Below are positions 22,401-34,203 of a stretch of 64,000 nt of DNA, in pieces. Both the position numbers and the translations under genes were made by a program. Within the stretch, counting starts at the first letter, position 1. Every line of letters begins with the position of its first letter. Below the pieces are notes generated by a model. The model was not told the DNA's origin and searched no databases. It worked only from the letters and a program-made list of their open reading frames with translations. The stretch covers positions 3,968,483 through 4,032,482 of the forward strand of contig JAJEKV010000071.1 in NCBI GenBank assembly GCA_021234155.1, read 5' to 3'. This DNA comes from Isoetes taiwanensis. Lineage: Eukaryota; Streptophyta; Lycopodiopsida; Isoetales; Isoetaceae.

Positions 22401-24188
22401 GATGTTTGTCAAAGAGTTGGCAAGCCTAGCCAACGAGACTTTATGCCTCAAACTCCTGTACTTCCTTTAGGCCCCTTTGAAAAATGGGGTATGGACTTTG
22501 TAGGACCTATAACACCACCTGCTTCTCGAACTCAGGCTAGATACATTTTGGTGATTACTGATTACCATACCAAGTGGGTGGAGGCCAGAGCACTCCGCGA
22601 TAATGAAGCCTTGAGTGTGACTAAAGTTATGTATCAACAAATCATCACTAGGTTTGGGTGTCCTTTGGAGTTGGTGAGCGATCGAGGTGGCCATTTTATA
22701 AACAAGGTGGTTGAACATTTGACGAGAGATTTTCTTATACGACATAGAAAATCAGCCCCTTATTATCCTCGTGCAAATGGACAAGCTGAATCCTCCAATA
22801 AGATTCTTGTGAATATACTTACAAAGATTTGTGATTCTAATAGAAAGAATTGGGAGGACAAATTACCAGCCATACTGTGGGCCTATCGAACAACATATAA
22901 AGTAGCCACTGGTCACACTCCGTTCGGTTTAACGTATGGAGTTGAGGCCGTGTTGCCTTTTGAGTTCATAGTACCTACTTTGAGGATAGCTATACAACAC
23001 CGGCTGGGAAATATAGAATCCTTACGAGAAAGATTATTTAAACTGGAAGCTTTAGGAGAAAAGCGACAACAAGCACTTTGGAGACAACAAGTGGTTAAAA
23101 GAAGAAGGAAAGCTTGGTTTGACCAACATCAAAGAAAGAAAACATTTCATGAGGGAATCAAAGTTTTGCTTTATGATTCAAGATATCTTAAACATCCAGG
23201 GAAGCTTAAGATAAGGTGGCTTGGGCCATATGTGATCCAGGAAGTGTTTCCAAATGGGTCGGTACAACTAAAAGATATGAGTGACAATTTGTTACCTACT
23301 TTAGTAAATGGATCACGTTTGAAAATATACCATGAAAGACCTGTAATTGGTATAAACATGGTTTGGAGAATACCAAGGTCTAAGGATAATTGCTCGTATA
23401 AGCATTACTTGACGATTTCCTTGTGGAAGCTCGATGGATATGCAAACAAATTAAACATTAGAAAAATACAACATATACGCAAGCAAGATGGTACTCTTCA
23501 GTTAATATATACACCTTCTCCCAGTGGGAACAATCTAGATTTATGGAGAAAAGCAAGTTGGTGTATACCTAATGACAAATTCATGCAGATCATGTATCGA
23601 ATTGGTTTTCGGGCCCCGAATAGAATGGTTTTATGCTTCACGCAAGGGAATGTCAACTCTCAAAAACATAGAAAATTTTACGAGAAATTGATGAGTGAGC
23701 AAAATAAAGCTCGATACTATGTGCAAGAACGTACATGGAAGAGACAAAACACCAAAGTTGTTCAAATTAGGAAAAAATGCATTCAACCAACCATTCCCTT
23801 GAGTCAAAGAGCTAAAGGTTACTTGAAACAGATGAAATTGTTATCTTTTGTTCTTTTACCCCAACCAAAAGTTAATGATGCTTTGATTGAGGAGTTTTTG
23901 AAAAATTATAACATAGAGATACACAATGGTTTCACTCACGCAACTGGTTCATTCCAAATCACTTTGGAAATGATAACAAAAGCTCTCAGAATACCAAATG
24001 CAGAGGTGGAACTAGTTCCTCTATTTATACCTGAACATATATTTGATCTTCAGGTAGTTGAAAACCTTTACCATATACAATATGCCAAGGAACCATACAA
24101 TGAAATATTTATGGCACTGAACAACAAGTTGACGTCTTTAACAGTTTATCCTTATAGCAGAAAATGGTTCTCTTATTTGTATACATGA
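19420..24188 (+). pseudogene. pol: pol, unit 1: protease, RT, RNase H, integrase, extra C-terminal region
   Basis: Protease lies around VPVDGGAGVNIM (active Asp in DGG rather than DSG/DTG) within 19420-20409. RT carries SEWVSPIVIVKKKNGKLRVC and the catalytic FLDD at 21221-21232. The 844-residue frame 21654-24188 holds RNase H (HTDASK, TEREAL, YVDHQAL, VPDHLSR) and an HHCC finger. Its integrase triad is Asp 22494, Asp 22680 and Glu 22788, with 35 residues between the last two. About 280 residues of unrecognised sequence follow the integrase in the same frame. Breaks at 20.27-20.85 and 21.24-21.63 kb coincide with altered CAG/CTG sites. The last frame is the best-preserved integrase of the three units. 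Confidence 0.9.
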
Positions 24189-25279
24189 CAGGTTGTGACG
24201 TTCCATGGGCACAAGCAGTTTATTCTCAATTAGTATATTGCTTGAGTAATAACTGTCAAAATAAGTTCTCAAGTGTAACATGTAAATGGCAATTGAAGCA
24301 CATACTCAGATATGTACTTGAACAGGTGACGCCCAAGGATGATACCCTTATTCTTGAAGAGTTGCCGCCTTTGGAAGAAAAACCTGTTGAAGAAGTGCTA
24401 CTCATACAACCGGTGGATAATGTCAAGGAAGATTTCGTTTCTGAAAAGATGACAGCATACTTGGAAGCCCAACGGAAAATTGCCACGGAATATTTGTTCG
24501 ACAAAGATCATGAAGCAGTTTATATCGAACAACAAAATCAGAGGCTCACAGAAAATTTGAAAGCCATGGAGGGGATTATCTCTCAAAAAGACGATGCTTA
24601 CTTCGCCTTGCAACTTACGCACAAAATTTTGGAAGAAGATCATGAAAAAGCGACAAAAGTTCTTCACAGTTTTGTTTTGCAGAAGGCCAGGTTCAAGGAA
24701 AAAGCTAAACAACTAGTCAAATCATTGCAGCAAGCGGAGCAAGAGAAGATTATCATGCAAGAGGAGTTGGCTCAAAGTAAGAAGACTATAAGATTGGAAG
24801 ACATGAGTTTTCTTGGATTACCAGTGTTTAGAGGGGCAACATCCTCGGAATGGAGACTGAAGTTACTCACGGATCCGGAAGTAAGTGCATGCTTTCATGA
24901 GGCTTCAGCATCTTTACGTAATAATCCAGAGTTTGATCCTGCTTTCCAAAGAAGAATGTTAAAACATCAAGGTGGAAATTGGGCTATCATTCCTGGTGAA
25001 GTCTGGTATAAAGCAGAATATACTATCAAAAACCTCAAAAAGTTTATTAACAGAGCAGTTGAGAGTCCGGATTCGCTCATCTATGAACAAGCACAGTATT
25101 GCAAGTTGTTGGAAATCATTATAGCCCCTTATCCAGGAGCTAGAGAGCACTTGATAAATATCAATCCAAATAAGTCTTGCAAGGAAACCATGATGGACGT
25201 GGCTCTCTTTATCAAGGTTAATCATTTACCCTCGGTTTGCATTCAATTATTTGAACAAATGTGTACAAAGGGTTTTTGA
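24164..25279 (+). CDS. Third ORF downstream of integrase, unit 1
   Basis: This intact 371-residue ORF overlaps the end of pol by about 25 bp in another frame. It starts with a hydrophobic stretch (MVLLFVYMTG), then an acidic segment, then a long Gln/Lys/Glu-rich region predicted to form a coiled coil (LTHKILEEDHEKATKVLHSF onward). A C-terminal domain has GLPVFRGATSSEWRLKLL and CKLLEIIIAPYPGA. A further frame with homologous sequence in all units (25261-25443) continues past its stop into the polypurine region. I recognise no known family. The position matches the env-like or additional ORFs of Athila/Tat-type elements, but there is no clear signal peptide plus transmembrane architecture. Confidence 0.75.
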   Translation: MVLLFVYMTGCDVPWAQAVYSQLVYCLSNNCQNKFSSVTCKWQLKHILRYVLEQVTPKDDTLILEELPPLEEKPVEEVLLIQPVDNVKEDFVSEKMTAYLEAQRKIATEYLFDKDHEAVYIEQQNQRLTENLKAMEGIISQKDDAYFALQLTHKILEEDHEKATKVLHSFVLQKARFKEKAKQLVKSLQQAEQEKIIMQEELAQSKKTIRLEDMSFLGLPVFRGATSSEWRLKLLTDPEVSACFHEASASLRNNPEFDPAFQRRMLKHQGGNWAIIPGEVWYKAEYTIKNLKKFINRAVESPDSLIYEQAQYCKLLEIIIAPYPGAREHLININPNKSCKETMMDVALFIKVNHLPSVCIQLFEQMCTKGF

Positions 25280-25466
25280 TCGATGCAAGTAAGAGCTTCT
25301 CTATTGAAGAACAAGCTTTAACAGGAGCTAGAAGAAGGGACGCTTATTATTTCCATAAGAGATATCGGAACACTCACTTATGTTACAACCATCAGGTTAA
25401 GCAAGAAGACCCTAAGCAAAAACCCCAAAAGGGGATAAGGTGAGTGAAGATCCCAAGATCTTCACT

Positions 25467-25476
25467 AAAAAGGGGA
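25467..25476 (+). promoter_or_regulatory. Polypurine tract, unit 1
   Basis: AAAAAGGGGA precedes LTR2 by three bases. A second purine tract (AAAAGGGGATAAGG) lies about 40 bp upstream, giving a duplicated arrangement seen in all units. Confidence 0.8.
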
Positions 25477-25479
25477 TAA

Positions 25480-26654
25480 TGTATATGACCGGGACCCGGC
25501 GACGTCAACAAAAGACAGAAGAGGTGGTCGCCGATAGTAAGGACCGGGTTTGAGCGAATCTTTTGGAAGCCGCGGAGAAAGTTACAAGAAGACGATAGTT
25601 GGGACCAGGCAAGCGGATCAAGCGAGAAGCGACCAAAGAAACAATAAAGGCCATGGGGTTGTCCATGGTGCAACAAGTTCATGTAACTTTAAAATATGTT
25701 TTAAAACAATAACAAGTTAGCTTAGTAAATATTCAAATAAATGTGCTTTGGACATGTGGCCAAAAGGCACTAGATTACGGTTAGGATTAAATGTTAGAAA
25801 ACACAAAAAAATAGATGTTGGAGATTACTCCAACTTAGGATTGCCATGTTGGACGGCATAGATTAATTGTTTTAAGTTATAAAAAGAGAGAGAAACGTTG
25901 TATGAAGTTAGAGAAAATTTGGAATAGAAATTTTGCTACGTTTCTCCCTTGCTTCGCATTGCTTTGATGGCTATTGTGTAGCATGTTTCTTATGTTAATA
26001 ATTAAAAAGTCAAGATTGTTAAATGCTAACAACTAACAAAAGAAAAGGATAAAATAGGGCAACGAATCGAACGAACAGGTATGACCTCTGTGTTGGGGCC
26101 GGAACCGCCTGCGCTTGCATCTGGTGCCCACTCCGACTGCTATTCCGATTGCCATTCCGCCATCTTCAGTATTTCCCAGACCCAGTAACCAGGTAAACTA
26201 TAAACTCTGCTGCTTTTTGTTGTTTCTTGAATTTACTTCTATCTTCAGAAAAGGGAATGGAAATGGAGTTTTCGGTGGTTATGTAAACCTAGTTATTCTT
26301 AGAGCAGCGAGATTAGAGCTATGATTGTGGTTATGCATTTGGAATGAGCATCAAGAAACTCCTCTGGTCATGTGAACGGAAATTATTTTATATCTGTGAT
26401 TTCATATCTGGTGGTTATGTTGCGAATCTAGCAATGCATTGTCAGCATTTCTTGTATATCTAGTCATGGAAATAATCATGGTGATGCATGTTCTGTGATG
26501 CAGACATGGATATGGAAGAGCAAGGAGACGTGAAGGGAACTATTAACTGGGCAGACTTCCTGGGCAGCCCATTAACGGTAAGATAAACTTGCCTGGCTAT
26601 ATTTGTTATTTCTGTAGTGCTGTTACTCCAGGGTGAGAGACTGGAGGGTTAACA
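25480..26654 (+). repeat. LTR2 of the gypsy array (1,175 bp)
   Basis: It is shared between units 1 and 2: preceded by a polypurine tract and followed by a primer-binding site. The TATA box is at 25879-25885. It differs from LTR1 and LTR3 at several private positions (for example GTTATGTAAACC for GTTATGCAAACC). The splice-like signals and the short ATG exon are conserved. Confidence 0.9.
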
Positions 26655-26655
26655 T

Positions 26656-26672
26656 TGGTTCCGTTGCCGGGA
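26656..26672 (+). promoter_or_regulatory. Primer-binding site, unit 2
   Basis: The 17 bp are identical to the unit 1 site and lie one base after LTR2. Confidence 0.75.
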
Positions 26673-27005
26673 CCAGTCTGTTTGATTGCTAGTTTCCTTT
26701 GAGATGAAATTTTGTTTTCCTTTTGCTGTTATCAAGAAAATTTCTGTCCAATGAACAATGCAAAGATTAAATTGTAAAGGAAATTGCTGTTCAATCCAGC
26801 TTACTTTGAGATAAATTTTTCTTTTGCTGTTGTAACGGAAATGGTTGTTCAATCCAGCCAATGGGAAATGGAAAGTTAATTGCTGTTCAGTCTATCAAAT
26901 AGAAAATGCAAATGTTAAGAACATGACAGCAGTTTTGATAATCCTTCTTGCCTGAAATCCTGTGATAATGCATAGTGTCTGCATTATGTTAAACGCAAGT
27001 GCTTG

Positions 27006-28130
27006 ATGTACAAGAGCCTTGCCGAGGAAAAAGAGAAAAGGCTTGAAAGGAGATTAAAACAAGAGTTAGAAAGAACAGAAAGGCGTGAACGTAGAGAGAA
27101 ACAAAAGATTGAGGCTGCAAGACAGTCTGAGATATTACCTGATATCAAACCTTTGTTTGGTAATATGGCTACTTCTTCAAAAAATCATATTCCATATCCA
27201 AAATTTGGAGCTGGAAAATCCTCGAAACTCAAGCAATAACCCATGTCTATCAGTTTGAGGGAATAAGTTCCCTCAATATTCGACCGATGATCTTGTCCCC
27301 AGATACTTTTGTTCCCCGCTACGTTGGAAGGAAAACCCCCAGACCGGATGTATAAGAACATGAGTAGTATTAGTAGTTGGGATGAGCTTAAGACGAGGTT
27401 TCTTAAGGCATACCGGATTCGCTTTTTATCATGAGCTCAAGGATGAGCTCAAGAATATTAAGATTAAAAACGAGGAGGATCCTCGGAAGTTTGCTCTACG
27501 GGTAAGCCAGCTAGCCAGTGAACTGGATCCAAAGCCACATGAACTTGACATAGTTTCTTGGTATGTAGATGGATTCCCAGCTAGAGTTAAGCAACAATTA
27601 ATTCTAGAGGCTCCAAAAACATTAGATCAAGCCATGGAAAGAGTTGTAGCAATACATGGAGTGTTGGGTTCTGAGAAAATTAGCAAACTTGAGAAAACAA
27701 AAACTGATGATAAGGAAGTGCAAAACATTCAAAGTAAACTGAATGCTATGGAAGAGAATCTGAAAAAGATTGCTCAAGGAGAAACTAAACGTAGTTACAT
27801 TTGGTGTACACGTTGTAGTAGATCAGGCCATTACGCTAATGAATGCAGAACTAAGTTGGACACTAAGTTTTGTCACATATGTAAAATGAGCAATCATGAT
27901 ACTGATGCGTGTCGATTCAATGAAAAAAACAAAGAAAAGGAAACAGCCCAAACCTTTGCTGTTACTCCTCAAGGAAAAGATAAAAAGATTCTGCGGGATA
28001 ATTCCTGTTGGAACTGTGGTGAGAAGGGCCACTTCTCGCGGGAATGTACACAGCCAAGGAAAGACCATAAAAATGGTAAAGCATCCACTAGTGAAGAAAC
28101 TAAAGCCCGTGATGCCAGGATGGTAGGAGT
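27006..28130 (+). pseudogene. gag: gag, unit 2, with three zinc knuckles
   Basis: This copy keeps the clearest nucleocapsid. Three CCHC knuckles of spacing CX2CX4HX4C lie at 27805-27846 (CTRCSRSGHYANEC), 27871-27912 (CHICKMSNHDTDAC) and 28006-28047 (CWNCGEKGHFSREC). The long frame 27430-28332 covers the capsid C-terminus through the nucleocapsid. The N-terminal frame (27006-27239) breaks near 27224, and the capsid core between about 27270 and 27430 is scrambled at CAG/CTG positions relative to units 1 and 3. Confidence 0.88.
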
Positions 28131-31100
28131 GGACTATTCTGTGCTTGTTCAGGCTGTGACTCGGCAAAAAGCCAAAGAGCAAGGGATTGAAATCCCTAGT
28201 ACTCAAAATAATGTATCGCAAACAAAGAAAAACCAATATCCCAACATAGATGAGGAGCTTAATTTAATTTTTGCAAATGTTAGAGAGCAAATTTGGAAGA
28301 TGAATGCTCTAAGGGAGAAAACAATGACTTGAGTGAAAATCAAGCACATGACCTACAGACCCTTAAGGATAAGGTGTCTCAGTTGGTAATTCCCACGCCA
28401 TTGAATCTCATTCTGAGTATGTGGCCTGAGTGTAAGGAATTTGGAAATGTGGAAATAGATGAGAATTGTAAATGGGGAAAGTTTAAGAGGGAAATTGGGA
28501 ACATGGTATTTCCAGTTCCATTGTCCGCATTGGGTAAATATTTTCCTCAACGGGACTACCAAGTGGATACAAGAAAAAAGCAGTACAATTGCTACTTGGA
28601 CAACCGAACCAACCGAAAAAAGCTCAATCCGGTAGTTCTTGTGAAAATGCATGGAATGGAAGTTCCAAAAGTTCCAGTTGATGGAGGTGCAGGAGTAAAC
28701 ATCATGACTAATGTTTTAGGAAAAAAAACTTAAATTGCATGACTTTAAAAAGCACCATTCGATGTGAAAATGGCGGATCATCGAAAAGTGAAGCCTCAGA
28801 GGGTATGCTTAAAAACATTAGTTTCTCTATTGGGGATTTGGAGTTTGAACAGATTTCATAGTCTTAGAGACAGATCCTAGAGCAATGGATTATCAACTGT
28901 TGCTCGGTAGACCCTGGCTTAGGGCCTCCAAGGCAGTCCATGATTGGTCAAGCAATACTCTGACTCTAACAAAACAAGGGAAAGAGGCTACGATCAATTT
29001 ACGGACTGGAAGTACAACCATTCTGCAAGAAGAAACATTGTTCTCCGATGAAGAAGATGAGGACATTGAGGAAGGTGTCATGGATGAAATTGTCGACGAA
29101 GATGATTTCTATGGCATTGATATCGACGGTGAATTGGATGAATTCTGCTTTATGGTGGAAGAAACAAAAGAGTACCCTCAACATTTCGTGGAGGCAGTGG
29201 AGAAGGAAATTACTTTGGAACCAACAAAAGCTCACAAGTTGGAAGATGGAAAACTTGTTCCATCTATAGGACTCCCAGAGCTAACAGCGCTAAACTTAGG
29301 AACAGAAAAAGAGCCCAAATTAATCAAAATTGGAGCTCACCTTCCACCTGTTCTTTTACAACAAGCCACTGACTTACTACGAGAGTTTATTGATATATTT
29401 GCTTGGAATTATAAGGACTTGCGAGGAATCCATCCTGACGTGGTGCAAATGAAAATACCCCTTATTCCTAACATAACACCTATATACCAACGGGCATATA
29501 GGTTAAACCCTAACTATGCAGTAAAGTGTTAGGGAAGAAATTAAGAAGCTTCTACAAGTTGGATTCATCTATGAAGTGGAAATAAGTGAATGGGTGTCTC
29601 CTATTGTGATTGTAAAAAAGAAAAATGGCAAGCTTAGAGTTTGTGTCGATTTAGAAAATTAAATGTCAGAATATGAGAAAAAGATCATTTCCGTTACCCC
29701 ATCGATCGGTGTTAGAAAATGTAGCTGGCCATGAGTGCTATTCCTTCATGGATGGTTTCTCGGGCTACAACCAAGTGCAAATACATCCAAGTGATCAAAG
29801 ACAAAACTACGTTCATAACACAATTTGGAACGTTTGCATATAAGGTCATGCCTTTTGGGTTAAGCAATGCTCCCCCTCGTTTTTGAGAGTTATGCTCCGT
29901 GTATTCAAGGAATATATTGGGGATTTCATGGAAATCTTTTTAGATGATTTCTCAGTGTTCAGTGAATGGAACAGTCATGTGGAAAAACTTAGAAAATCTT
30001 TCTTGCGGTGCCGACAATATGGAGTATCATTAAATCCTGAAAAGTGTACATTCTTGGTTACACATGGTATACTGCTTGGTCATATTGTTTGTGAGAAAGG
30101 AATATTGACTGATCCTGAGAAAGTCAGTGTAATAATAAATATGCCACCACCAAAGAATGTCACTCAACTAAGAAGTTTCTTAGGGAAAGTTAACTATTAT
30201 CGCAAATTTGTTAACCAAACTGCTGAGATAGCAGCCCCTTTGAACAGACTTACTGGAAACAAGGAATTCAAATGGAATGAGGATTGTGACACAGCATTTG
30301 AGAAACTCAAACACATTCTCGTCTCATCACCAATTCTGGTAACTCCAATATGGAACAAGGAATTTCATGTGCACACTGACGCCTCAAAAGTAGCAGTAGG
30401 CGCAGTACTCGCACAACAACAACAAGGATCTACAGATCAACCCATACACTATGCTAGCAAGCAGTTGAACTCTACTGAGCAGAAGTATACAACAACTGAA
30501 CGAGAAGCTTTGTCCATGGTTTATGCTGTCCAAAAGTTCAGGCATTATCTTTTGGGAAACTATTTTCTATTTTATGTTGATCATCAGGCTCTTTTATATT
30601 TGATCAATAAACCATGCGTGACCGGAAGAATTACCAGATGGTTATTAATTCTTCAAGAGTTCAACTTTAAGATAGTGTTGAGGCCTGGAAAAGCACATAG
30701 TGTGCCAGATCATTTGTCTAGACTTACCAATGGAGAAGGCCCTACGGGAATTAATGACGACATTCCTGATGCAAATGTGTATAGGGTCGTTGCTATACCT
30801 CCATGGTATGTAGGGATTCTTTGAGTATTTGACATCTGGTAAATTACCAAAGGATTTGGATGCGGCGGGAGAAAGAGACTTTATTAAGAAGGCAGCTCCC
30901 TACACGTTAATAGCTGGACAACTGTATAGAAAAGGAAAAGACCTAATATTGAGGAGATGTGTGTTGCCTCATGAGATCAATACTATCTTGGAAGAGGCCC
31001 ATGAAGGAGTTTGTGGTGGACACTTTTCATCTGATTTAACTTCCAAGAAGATCTTACAAGGTGGTATTGGTGGCCAACGCCTATTTAAGAATGTATATAC

Positions 31101-32905
31101 CTATGTTAAAGCTATTTGGATGTTTGTCAAAGAGTTGGCAAGCCTGGCCAACGAGACTTTATGCCTCAAACTCCTGTACTTCCTTTAGGCCCCTTTGAAA
31201 AGTGGGGTATGGACTTTGTAGGACCTATAACACCACCTGCTTCTCGAACTCAGGCTAGATACATTTTGGTGATTACTGATTACCATACCAAGTGGGTGGA
31301 GGCCGTGAGCACTCCGGGATAATGAAGCCTTGAGTGTGGCTAAAGTCATGTACCAACAAATCATCACTAGGTTTGGGTGTCCTTTGGAGTTGTAAGTGTT
31401 TATCGAGGTGGCCATTTTATAAATAAGGTGGTTGAACATTTGACGAGATTTTCTTATCACGACATAGAAAATCAACCCCTTATTATCCTCGTGCAAATGG
31501 ACAAGTGAATCCTCCAATAAGATTCTTGTGAATATACTTACAAAGATTTGTGATTCTAATAGAAAGGATTGGGAGGACAAATTACCACCTGCATCAGGTG
31601 GGCCTATCGAACAACATATAAAGTAGCCATCGGTCACACCGCTCGCTTTTAACGCACGGAGTTGAGGCCGCGGTTGCCTTTGAGTTCATAGTACCTACTT
31701 TGAGGATAGCTATACAACACCGGGTTGGGAAATATAGAATCCTTACAAGAAAGATTATTTAAACCGAAGCTTTAGGAGAAAAGCGACAACAAGCACTTTG
31801 GAGACAACAAGTGGTTAAAAGAAGAAGGAAAGCTTGGTTTGACCAACGTCAAAGAAAGAAAACATTTCATGAGGGAATCAAAGTTTTGTTTTATGATTCA
31901 AGATATCTTAAACATCCGGGAAGCTTAAGATAAGGTGGTTTGGGCCATATGTGATCCAAGAAGTGTTTCCAAATGGGCTCGGTACAACTAAAAGATATGA
32001 GTGACAATTTGTTACCTACTTTAGTAAATGGATCACGTTTGAAAATATACCATGAAAGACCTGTAATTGGTATAAACATGGTTTGGAGAATACCAAGGTC
32101 TAAGGATAATTGCTCGTATAAGCATTACTTGACGATTTCCTTGTGGAAGCTCGATGGATATGCAAACAAATTAAACATTAGAAAAATACAACATATACGC
32201 AAGCAAGATGGTACTCTTCGTTAATATATACACCTTCTCCCAGTGGGAACAATCTAGATTTATGGAGAAAAGCAAGTTGGTGTATACCTAATGACAAATT
32301 CATGCAGATCATGTATCGAATTGGTTTCTGGCCCCCGAATAGAATGGTTTTATGCTTCACGCAAGGGAATGTCAACTCTCAAAAACATAGAAAATTTTAC
32401 GAGAAATTGATGAGTGAGCAAAATAAAGCTCGATACTATGTGCAAGAACGTACATGGAAGAGACAAAACACCAAAGTTGTTCAAATTAGGAAAAAATGCA
32501 TTCAACCAACCATTCCCTTGAGTCAAAGAGCTAAAGGTTACTTGAAACAGATGAAATTGTTATCTTTTGTTCTTTTACCCCAACCAAAAGTTAATGATGC
32601 TTTGATTGAGGAGTTTTTGAAAAATTATAACATAGAGATACACAATGGTTTCACTCACGCAACTGGTTCATTCCAAATCACTTTGGAAATGATAACAAAA
32701 GCTCTCGTAATACCAAATGCGAGGTGGAACTAGTTCCTCTATTTATACCGAACATATATTTGATCTTCGTGTAGTTGAAAACCTTTACCATATACAATAT
32801 GCCAAGGAACCATACAATGAAATATTTATGGCACTGAACAACAAGTTGACGTCTTTAACAGTTTATCCTTATAGCAGAAAATGGTTCTCTTATTTGTATA
32901 CATGA
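28131..32905 (+). pseudogene. pol: pol, unit 2 (many frame breaks)
   Basis: The frames 28293-28733 (protease N-side), 28885-29532 (protease C-side and RT start), 29883-30824 (RT palm end with FLDD at 29937-29948, and RNase H) and 30829-31188 (HHCC region) are readable. The integrase core at 31.05-31.76 kb is badly broken; the Asp-Glu region reads through several frames. The extra C-terminal region is open at 31973-32224 and 32302-32733. Sequence between the breaks is nearly identical to units 1 and 3, so damage is patchy rather than spread evenly, unlike ordinary decay. Confidence 0.88.
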
Positions 32906-33995
32906 CGGGGTTGTGACGTTCCATGGGCACAAGCGCTTTATTCTCAATTAGTATATTGCTTGAGTAATAACTGTCAAAATAAGTTCTCAAGTGTAACATG
33001 TAAATGGCAATTGAAGCACATACTCAGATATGTACTTGAACAGGTGACGCCCAAGGATGATACCCTTATTCTTGAAGAGTTGCCGCCTTTTGAAGAAAAA
33101 AAACCCGCTTGAAGAAGTGCTACTCATACAACCGGTGGATAATGTCAAGGAAGATTTCGTTTTCAAAAAGATGACAAGATACTTGGAAGCCCAACGGAAA
33201 ATTGCAAGGAATATTTGTTCGACAAAGATCATGAAGCGCTTTATATCGAACAACAAAATCGAGGCTCACGTAAAATTTGAAAGCCATGGAGGGGATTATC
33301 TCAAAAGACGATGCTTACTTCGGCCTTGCAACTTACGCGACAAAATTTTGGAAGAAGATCATGAAAAAGCGACAAAAGTTCTTCACAGCTTTGTTTTTGC
33401 GTAAGGCCGTTCAAGGAAAAAGCTAAACAACTAGTCAAATCATTGCAAAGAAGTTGAAAGCAAGAGAAGATTATCATGCAAGAGGAGTTGGCTCAAAGTA
33501 AGAAGACTATAAGATTGGAAGACATGAGTTTTCTTGGATTACCGGTGTTTAGAGGGGCAACATCCTCGAATGGAGACCAAGTTACTCACGGATCCGGAAG
33601 TAAGTGCATGCTTTCATGAGGCTTCAAAGATCTTTACGTAATAATCCGTGAGTTTGATCCTCGCTTTCCAAAGAAGAATGTTAAAACATCAAGGTGGAAA
33701 TTGGGTATCATTCCCGGTGAAGTCCGGTATAAAGCGTAAGATACTATCAAAAACCTCAAAAAGTTTATTAACAGAAAGCGGTTGAGAGTCCGGATTCGCT
33801 CATCTATGAACAAGCACAAGATTGCAAGTTGTTGAAATCATTATAGCCCCTTATCCAGAGCTAAAGAGCACTTGATAAATATCAATCCAAATAAGTCTTG
33901 CAAAGGAAACCATGATGGACGTGGCTCTCTTTATCAAGGTTAATCATTTACCCTCGGTTTGCATTCAATTATTTGAACAAATGTGTACAAAGGGT
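32906..33995 (+). pseudogene. Third ORF, unit 2 (scrambled copy)
   Basis: This is homologous to the 371-residue ORF of unit 1 but has breaks every 30-60 bp between 33.09 and 33.86 kb. Almost every difference from unit 1 lies at a CAG or CTG: for example GAAGCAGTTT reads GAAGCGCTTT, AATCAGAGG reads AATCGAGG, and TTGCAGAAGG reads TTGCGTAAGG. The 5' and 3' ends, outside the patch, match the other copies well. Confidence 0.8.
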
Positions 33996-34189
33996 TTTTG
34001 ATCGATGCAAGTAAGAGCTTCTCTATTGAAGAACAAGCTTTAACAGGAGCTAGAAGAAGGGACGCTTATTATTTCCATAAGAGATATCGGAACACTCACT
34101 TATGTTACAACCATCCGGTTAAGCAAGAAGACCCTAAGCAAAACCCCAAAAAGGGGGATAAGGTGAGTGAAGATCCCAAGATCTTCACT

Positions 34190-34200
34190 AAAAAGGGGGA
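34190..34200 (+). promoter_or_regulatory. Polypurine tract, unit 2
   Basis: AAAAAGGGGGA precedes LTR3. An identical tract lies 42 bp upstream at 34148-34158. Confidence 0.8.
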
Positions 34201-34203
34201 TAA

